NCBI GenBank assembly: GCA_022545705.1
Contig: JACZQN010000004.1
Span: 1 to 48,491, forward strand
Reading direction: 5' to 3'
DNA length: 48,491 nucleotides
Source of the DNA: Nitrospirota bacterium
GTDB lineage: Bacteria; Nitrospirota; Nitrospiria; Nitrospirales; Nitrospiraceae
Of the stretch, positions 43,638 through 48,491 are shown piece by piece. Position 1 is the stretch's first letter, and each line of letters begins with the position of its first letter. A program made the position numbers and the translations under genes. The notes under the pieces were generated by a model, which was given only the letters and a program-made list of their open reading frames with translations, was not told the DNA's origin and made no database searches.

Positions 43638-44714
43638 CTATTGAATGATGCCTCCGCCGAGCACGCGGTCACCGTCGTAGAAGACAGCGGATTGACCGGG
43701 ACTCAACGCCCGCTGCGGACGGTGAAACTGCACCACCACGGTCCCGTCATTGTTCGGCTGCAAAGTCGCAGGCGTGGCAGGCGTCGCGTAGCGTACCTTG
43801 ACCTGAGCCTGGGCAGGCTTGCTCAAGATCCCTTCGTCAAACAGATTCAGCTCTCCGACGCGGCACTCCGATCGGAACAGACTTTCCTCGGTGCCTAGGA
43901 CGATGGTCTGTGTCTCAGGCTGTACTCGCTGGACATAGAGGCGCTGGCCTGCAGCAATCCCGAGGCCGCGACGCTGGCCCGGTGTGTAAAAGGCGATGCC
44001 GTCGTGCTGTCCCAACAGTTTCCCTTGGACATCAATGAAGCGGCCCGGCTGTTTCGACTGGGGCGCTTCAGATTCGATGAAGGAACGGTAGTCGCCTTGC
44101 GTGACAAAACAGATCTCTTGGCTCTCCTTCAACTCCTCGAGTGGCAAGTCCAGGGACTCGGCTTTGGCCCAGACCTCGGACTTCGGCATGGCGCCAACCG
44201 GAAACAGGATCCGCGAGAGCCAGGAGGGCCTGATCCGGTAGAGGAAATAACTTTGATCCTTGCGCGAATCAGAGGCGCGGCGCAACGCGAGCGTGCGTGA
44301 GTTGCGTTCGATTCGTGCGTAGTGGCCTGTAGCAACAAAGTCCGCACCCCGCTCTTGCGCAATCCGATAGAGCGAGCGCAGCTTCACGCGCTCATTGCAG
44401 CGCACGCATGGATTAGGGGTGGTGCCGGAGAGATAGCCGGACAGGAAGTCGTCGATGACCCCGGCGCGGAACGCCTCGCGCGTGTCGATGACCTCATGCG
44501 GGATGCCGAGCCGCTTGCTCACGTATTTCGCAATGCCGATTTTGCAGCAGCCTCGTTCCTGCCAGCGCTTTGAGACTGTGGCGGATTCGTCCTCGTGTTC
44601 CCAGACTTGGAGTGTGATGCCGTGGACGGCAAAGCCCTGTTCAACAAGGAGCGCCGCAGCCACGGAGCTGTCGACGCCCCCGCTCATGCCGAGGATGACG
44701 GTAGGCTGGGTCAC
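43638..44714 (-). CDS. mnmA: tRNA-specific 2-thiouridylase
   Basis: A 358-residue PP-loop enzyme that installs the 2-thio group on wobble uridine 34 of tRNA-Lys, -Glu and -Gln. ILGMSGGVDSSVAAALLVEQ is the PP-loop. The two catalytic cysteines are in NPCVRCNERVK and the EICFVTQGDY segment. The sulfur comes from a relay that in many bacteria ends in TusA-type or IscS proteins; a TusA domain occurs in this window only on the sulfite reductase. Its start overlaps the upstream bactofilin stop by 4 nt. Confidence 0.97.
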   Translation of the reverse strand: MTQPTVILGMSGGVDSSVAAALLVEQGFAVHGITLQVWEHEDESATVSKRWQERGCCKIGIAKYVSKRLGIPHEVIDTREAFRAGVIDDFLSGYLSGTTPNPCVRCNERVKLRSLYRIAQERGADFVATGHYARIERNSRTLALRRASDSRKDQSYFLYRIRPSWLSRILFPVGAMPKSEVWAKAESLDLPLEELKESQEICFVTQGDYRSFIESEAPQSKQPGRFIDVQGKLLGQHDGIAFYTPGQRRGLGIAAGQRLYVQRVQPETQTIVLGTEESLFRSECRVGELNLFDEGILSKPAQAQVKVRYATPATPATLQPNNDGTVVVQFHRPQRALSPGQSAVFYDGDRVLGGGIIQ

Positions 44715-45160
44715 GACTGGGCGTCTTGGGCGCGTATCTTGCCGCGGTGCGCAGCCAGGTCATGCACGTTCTCGAGGTCTTGGTGCTCCTCGTTGAACCA
44801 CTTGTTTGCGCCCATGTCACACATGCCATGAAAGTGAGCTCCTGGCTCCATCGAGAATGACGGTGACCGCACATCCCCAATGAGGACTGCGGGCTTCATC
44901 AGTTCGACCTTTTCAGCCGCGTTGATGTTGCCGTTGATCTTGCCGCTGCAGATCAGCGAACCAGCAGAAATGATCCCCTTGATCACGGCGTTTTCACCGA
45001 CGATCAGCGTGCCCTTCGTGTGAATCTCTCCCTCGATACAACCGTCAATACGAACCGTGCCATCGAACTGGATGACACCTTTGAAGTCAACTCCTTTGCC
45101 GAGGAACGTAAAGTTCTCGTCGTCCCGAAGGCTGTTGTTTTTTCCGTTGCGCTTCCACAT
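44711..45160 (-). CDS. Bactofilin
   Basis: A 149-residue bactofilin (DUF583), a cytoskeletal protein that polymerises into filaments through a right-handed beta-helix. GVDFKGVIQFDGTVRIDGCI and EGEIHTKGTLIVGENAVIKG are the helix rungs, with short polar ends. The AGGAGGGTCCC-ATG leader and MWKR/MWKK start are shared with the second bactofilin gene just upstream, which suggests duplication. It is coupled to mnmA through ATGA. A role in cell shape, polarity or chromosome positioning is known for the family only. Confidence 0.93.
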   Translation of the reverse strand: MWKRNGKNNSLRDDENFTFLGKGVDFKGVIQFDGTVRIDGCIEGEIHTKGTLIVGENAVIKGIISAGSLICSGKINGNINAAEKVELMKPAVLIGDVRSPSFSMEPGAHFHGMCDMGANKWFNEEHQDLENVHDLAAHRGKIRAQDAQS

Positions 45161-45346
45161 GGGACCCTCCTCGAACCGGGCTCTGGCGCGCTCCAGGCTC
45201 TTCAGAAAACCGACCTGCTCGCCTTCACAGTCAGGACCGCGCCGGTCTGACCAGCTTCCTGCCCAGATTGCTGACGCCCCCTCCGCGAACGTTGCAGCGC
45301 GAGCCTGAGCGAGCCGCGTATCGTGCTAGAGCCACGTAGCATTCAT

Positions 45347-45829
45347 TCATTGACGGCCGGCGTTGGCAGCGCGAGCCATTGTTTCCCGAGGTAACTCTCG
45401 CACCTCGGCACGCGCCATTTCACAGTTCCCGTTAAAAAGCACTCCTTCTTCCATGGAGAGTATGGGCGCTTTGACAGACCCAGTGAGAACCGCAGGGGAG
45501 AGAAGTCGGACTTTCTCCTTCGCCACGATATCGCCAGTGATTTTGCCCTTACTCACGACTGTCCCGGCACTGACCTTAGCGCTCAGGGTGGCGTCCTCGC
45601 CAACAAGCAAAATGCCTTCCGTATGGATTTCGCCATCTAGGTGGCCATCGATGCGGATGGTGCCGTTGTAGCTGATGATACCCTTAAACTCCACACCCTT
45701 CCCTACAAAAGCGATGACGTCCGCACCGTCTAAAGACTCGCCAGATAACGAATCCGGGGAGCCGTCCTGGAGCGTCGCGTCGCCGTTGGCGGGGACGCCT
45801 CGGTCATCTATCTTGTCCTTCTTCCACAT
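45347..45829 (-). CDS. Bactofilin
   Basis: A 160-residue bactofilin with a longer, acidic N-terminal extension before the beta-helix (GKGVEFKGIISYNGTIRIDG, then HLDGEIHTEGILLVGEDATL). The frame extends to 45925, but the ATG at 45829 has AGGAGGG six bases upstream. It is clearly a paralogue of the bactofilin at 44711-45160, 186 bp away on the same strand. In some bacteria bactofilins interact with ParAB and parS regions; the neighbouring parA and parB genes make that worth noting here. Confidence 0.93.
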   Translation of the reverse strand: MWKKDKIDDRGVPANGDATLQDGSPDSLSGESLDGADVIAFVGKGVEFKGIISYNGTIRIDGHLDGEIHTEGILLVGEDATLSAKVSAGTVVSKGKITGDIVAKEKVRLLSPAVLTGSVKAPILSMEEGVLFNGNCEMARAEVRELPRETMARAANAGRQ

Positions 45830-46076
45830 AAGGGACCCTCCTGATGTTAAGTGGACTGGCCGGTGAATCGTGTGAAATGGTGATCTAGCAAGCGCGCAGC
45901 TCGTCAAAAGCGTAACTAAATACAATCACGAAGAAGTGTTGAGGCTCCACACCATGAGAGCCAATCCTAGTGACGGGGCATTGTGCAAGATGGCGAGACA
46001 TACTGAGTATACTTAGCCGTCCTAAGCGAACGTGTTCCTTATTGGCCCAGTGCGGTTTGGGCGGCCCGCACGGTTT

Positions 46077-46928
46077 TTAGCCCATTATTAATTCTAATAC
46101 TCGGTCGAGATCGCTTATACCATAACAGTGTATCACAATCCTTCCTCCCTTCCGATTTTTCTCGATCGTCACCCGCGTCCCCAGCCGCTTTTGCAGTCGG
46201 TCCTCAAGGTCGGGATACGGCCGAGGCCGAGGGGCCGCGTGTTTTGGTTTTGGGTGTCGCTGCTCAGCATTCACCAAGTTTTCAGCCTGCCGGACAGACA
46301 ACTGCCCCTCGACGATCTGTCGGGCGACCTTGAGCTGTAAATCGGGCCGAGGGAGTCCCAGGATCACCTTGGCGTGGCCTGCGGTTAGCTTCGTTGACTC
46401 TACTAACCGCTGTATTTCGTTGGGTAAATTGAGAAGCCTCAGGGTATTGGCAACTGACGATCGCTCCTTGCCGAGCTGTTCGGCGAGCTTTTCTTGAGTG
46501 AAGGCAAACTCAGTAATGAGCCGCTGATAGGCTCTCGCTGTCTCAATAGGGTTTAGGTCCTTACGCTGGAGATTCTCAACCAAAGCCAGTTCGATGGTTT
46601 GCTCGTCAGTGGAGTTTCGGAGCATAGCCGGTATGGTGGAAAGACCAGCTAATTTGGCGGCTCTCAGGCGGCGTTCCCCCGCAATGAGTTCATACCGTCC
46701 GTCCCCTTTTCTACGGACCAAAATAGGTTGGAGAATGCCATTTTTATAAATAGAATCAGCTAGTTCAGAAATATCAGCTTCGCTGAAATCCTTTCTTGGT
46801 TGAAAAGGGTTTGGGAGGATCTGCTCAAGCGGTATTCTCTGAGCGACTTCAGGAATAGTAACAGTTGTCGTCTGTGTCGTCCCTGGAAGCAGGGCCTCAA
46901 GACCCTTGCCGAGTGCCTTCTTTTCCAT
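46077..46928 (-). CDS. parB: Chromosome-partitioning protein ParB
   Basis: A 283-residue CTPase and DNA-binding protein that loads on parS sites and spreads. KKALGKGLEALLPG is the N-terminal ParA-activating segment. PLEQILPNPFQPRKDFSEAD and ELIAGERRLRAAKLAG form the N-terminal domain with box II, a helix-turn-helix follows (LAEQLGKERSSVANTLRLLN), and a short C-terminal dimerisation domain ends it. Its start overlaps the parA end by 32 nt. Two parS sites lie within 1.5 kb upstream. Confidence 0.97.
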   Translation of the reverse strand: MEKKALGKGLEALLPGTTQTTTVTIPEVAQRIPLEQILPNPFQPRKDFSEADISELADSIYKNGILQPILVRRKGDGRYELIAGERRLRAAKLAGLSTIPAMLRNSTDEQTIELALVENLQRKDLNPIETARAYQRLITEFAFTQEKLAEQLGKERSSVANTLRLLNLPNEIQRLVESTKLTAGHAKVILGLPRPDLQLKVARQIVEGQLSVRQAENLVNAEQRHPKPKHAAPRPRPYPDLEDRLQKRLGTRVTIEKNRKGGRIVIHCYGISDLDRVLELIMG

Positions 46929-47682
46929 GGTTCAGAAACTCCTTTGTGAGCTCAAGGTAGGCCTGGCAACCCGAGGAAGCCGCGTTATAGAGCAGCACCG
47001 GGCGTCCATAACTTGGGGCTTCAGCCAATGTGACGTTCCGAGGAATAACCGTTTGATAGACCTTCTCCTTGAAGTGCGTTCTGATTTCTTCGGCAACTTG
47101 GCGAGCCAGACTATTCCTGCTGTCGAACATCGTTAAGACAATGCCTTCCAGTTCGAGCGCCTGGTTCAAAGACTCTCGAACCCGTTGAATGTTCGAGAGA
47201 AGCCGTCCTAGGCCTTCCATCGCGTAGTATTCGCATTGCACAGGGACCAGCACTGAGGTGGCTGCTACCAAGGCATTCACTGTCAAAAGGCCAAGGGCGG
47301 GTGGACAATCCAGCACGACAAAGTCGTATTGCTCAAGGGTATGGTCTAGGGCAGCCTTGAGCACGGACTCTCTCTCGGGAAGGGTGACGAGCTCCACTTC
47401 AGCGCCAGCAAGGTCTGCACTTGACGGGATAATAGAAAGCTTTGGAACTCCAGTTGACTTGATGACATCCGCTGAGGGAGTCCCCCGAATCAGGCAGTCG
47501 TAGACCGTCAGTGGGTTGTTTCGAGAGTCGAACCCGAGCCCGCTCGTGGCGTTAGCCTGAGGATCCATGTCGATCAATAACACGGTCTTTCCAGAGACGG
47601 CCAGTGAGGCACAAATATTCACGCAAGTTGTTGTTTTTCCTACACCTCCTTTTTGATTCGCTACTGCAATTATTTTTGCCAT
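46897..47682 (-). CDS. parA: Chromosome-partitioning ATPase ParA (Soj)
   Basis: A 261-residue deviant Walker ATPase that binds DNA non-specifically and moves ParB-parS complexes. AKIIAVANQKGGVGKTTTCV holds the Walker A; LIDMDPQANATSGLG and VVLDCPPALGLLTVNAL are the following motifs. The ATG at 47682 is preferred over a GTG one codon before. It lies between rsmG and parB in the order usual near oriC. Confidence 0.97.
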   Translation of the reverse strand: MAKIIAVANQKGGVGKTTTCVNICASLAVSGKTVLLIDMDPQANATSGLGFDSRNNPLTVYDCLIRGTPSADVIKSTGVPKLSIIPSSADLAGAEVELVTLPERESVLKAALDHTLEQYDFVVLDCPPALGLLTVNALVAATSVLVPVQCEYYAMEGLGRLLSNIQRVRESLNQALELEGIVLTMFDSRNSLARQVAEEIRTHFKEKVYQTVIPRNVTLAEAPSYGRPVLLYNAASSGCQAYLELTKEFLNHGKEGTRQGS

Positions 47683-47737
47683 CACAGTACCCGGTACCGA
47701 AGATTGCCCTTTTAAGGAAGGTAGAAAGCCTCTCTAA

Positions 47738-47753
47738 TGTTCCACGTGGAACA
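47738..47753. promoter_or_regulatory. parS centromere site
   Basis: A perfect 16-bp palindrome TGTTCCACGTGGAACA, a variant of the widely conserved parS sequence TGTTTCACGTGAAACA. It lies between rsmG and parA. Confidence 0.93.
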
Positions 47754-47764
47754 CAAAGACTTCA

Positions 47765-48427
47765 TCACAATGGGCTGGGTTGTAAGACTGTTAGGACTCG
47801 CCGTCCTGATCTGTAAGGGAGCTCGTAGAGGATCTCCTTCGTGATGCTCAAGCCACAGTGCACGTCGAGATTTTCAAGAGGCTTTGTCCGGCAAAGAATC
47901 AGCCGTCCCCGTTCAGCTAGCAGGAGCCTTATAGACGGAAACAACTGCGTCACATTGAGGGCTCGCGTCACGATATAGGAGAATTTGCGGTGATAGTCCG
48001 GCATTCGATCTATATCCTGAATCCTTTCTGACAGAACCGTTGCCTGCTGGATATCGAGTAGGCCGATGATGTGGTGGAGAAACGCGGTCTTCTTCTGGCT
48101 CGGGTCAATAAGAGTAAGGTGGATGCGGGGGTGGAGGATCTTCAGCGGAAGCCCTGGGAACCCTGCCCCGCTCCCGATATCCAGTAATGGGGATTCTTTG
48201 GTCTGATCCAAAGCTTTGCTACAGGCTAATGAATCCAGGAAGTGTTTAATGACGACTTCCTTTTCATCCCTGATCGCCGTCAGGTTGAATTTCCTATTCC
48301 ACTTCCTTAGCTGCTCAAGATAGATAGTAAAGGCATGTAAGTGATGAGCCTTGAGCTGTAACCTAAGTGCGGAGGCTCCTTCAACCAGTACCTCCTTCCA
48401 CTGATCCTGTTGTTCCACGTGGAACAT
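47765..48427 (-). CDS. rsmG: 16S rRNA (guanine527-N7)-methyltransferase
   Basis: A 220-residue SAM-dependent methyltransferase (formerly GidB) acting on G527 of 16S rRNA. The SAM motif is LLDIGSGAGFPGLPLKI, with FNLTAIRDEKEVVIKHFLDS before it and DPSQKKTAFLHHI after. The start is unusual: the first codons (MFHVEQ) are encoded by a parS site. It is the first member of the rsmG-parA-parB series. The usual upstream neighbour mnmG would lie beyond the right edge. Confidence 0.96.
   Translation of the reverse strand: MFHVEQQDQWKEVLVEGASALRLQLKAHHLHAFTIYLEQLRKWNRKFNLTAIRDEKEVVIKHFLDSLACSKALDQTKESPLLDIGSGAGFPGLPLKILHPRIHLTLIDPSQKKTAFLHHIIGLLDIQQATVLSERIQDIDRMPDYHRKFSYIVTRALNVTQLFPSIRLLLAERGRLILCRTKPLENLDVHCGLSITKEILYELPYRSGRRVLTVLQPSPL
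48411..48426. promoter_or_regulatory. parS centromere site overlapping the rsmG start
   Basis: A second perfect TGTTCCACGTGGAACA, identical to the one at 47738. Read on the minus strand it begins with the TG of the rsmG ATG and encodes the first residues of the protein. Confidence 0.93.
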
Positions 48428-48491
48428 CTACGCTAACCGGATTGTCCAGGTCAAGCAGTATTTGCAGGGGTGGGCAAGTAGTGAATTCATA

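Noticed and set aside
46050-46078. Hairpin GTGCGG / CCGCAC followed by TTTTT at the parB end
   Set aside because: The T-run is on the plus strand, where no gene points this way; for the parB transcript it is an A-run, so it is not a convincing terminator.

Overview
This 48.5-kb stretch is bacterial chromosome of moderately high GC. The gene set suggests a Nitrospira-like member of the Nitrospirota: small proteins with PCP-reductase domains, an assimilatory sulfate pathway built on an APS reductase and a siroheme sulfite reductase, an F1-only ATP synthase operon, and an archaeal-type PheRS. No 16S rRNA or nxr gene is present, so the taxonomic call is inference. The rsmG-parA-parB end with two parS sites suggests that the right edge lies near the replication origin.

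Layout, left to right. (1) 0-11.5 kb, minus strand: a sulfur-assimilation cluster running leftward from an Rrf2-family regulator through a sulfite reductase fused to a TusA domain, APS reductase (cysH), a broken DsrE-like gene, a TrpD-like protein, cysD and a cysN fused to a degenerate APS-kinase domain. It is followed by an Mrp/ApbC ATPase, a zinc-ribbon PCP-reductase protein, a small membrane protein and YebC. (2) 12-16 kb, plus strand: a Fis-type regulator, tRNA-Val(GAC), then thrS-infC-rpmI-rplT, with infC starting at a rare ATC codon. (3) 16-22.6 kb, minus strand: fmt-rsmB-rpe-pheS-pheT, in which PheS and PheT are of archaeal/eukaryal type. (4) 22.7-23.4 kb: initiator tRNA-fMet interrupted by a group I intron, followed by partial copies of the tRNA 3' end. 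(5) 23.5-27.7 kb, minus strand: CBS, PilZ, lipoprotein, LemA, TPM and nucleotidyltransferase-like genes. (6) 28.4-32.7 kb: a BCCT transporter, then a beta-helix protein, a DUF2726-like protein and anmK. (7) 32.7-33.2 kb: a repeat-rich non-coding island with a MITE-like element. (8) 33.3-36 kb: a znuACB-type metal ABC transporter. (9) 36-38.3 kb: small genes and an RluD-type synthase. (10) 38.3-43.5 kb, minus strand: atpHAGDC with its own promoter. (11) 43.6-48.4 kb, minus strand: mnmA, two bactofilins, parB, parA and rsmG.

How the genes fit together. The sulfur cluster can take sulfate to APS (CysDN), APS to sulfite (CysH) and sulfite to sulfide (SiR). The APS-kinase domain looks inactive, which fits a route that does not need PAPS. 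The Rrf2 regulator lacks cysteines, as CymR does, and has a strong promoter with a palindrome just downstream. Fmt and its substrate, initiator tRNA, are encoded back to back.

The most unusual features are the group I intron in tRNA-fMet, the apparent in-place replacement of bacterial pheST by an archaeal-type pair, the sulfite reductase-helical-TusA fusion, and several classes of short intergenic repeat. The repeats include long imperfect palindromes in at least five spacers, each built from its own short word. No CRISPR array, prophage or rRNA operon was seen.
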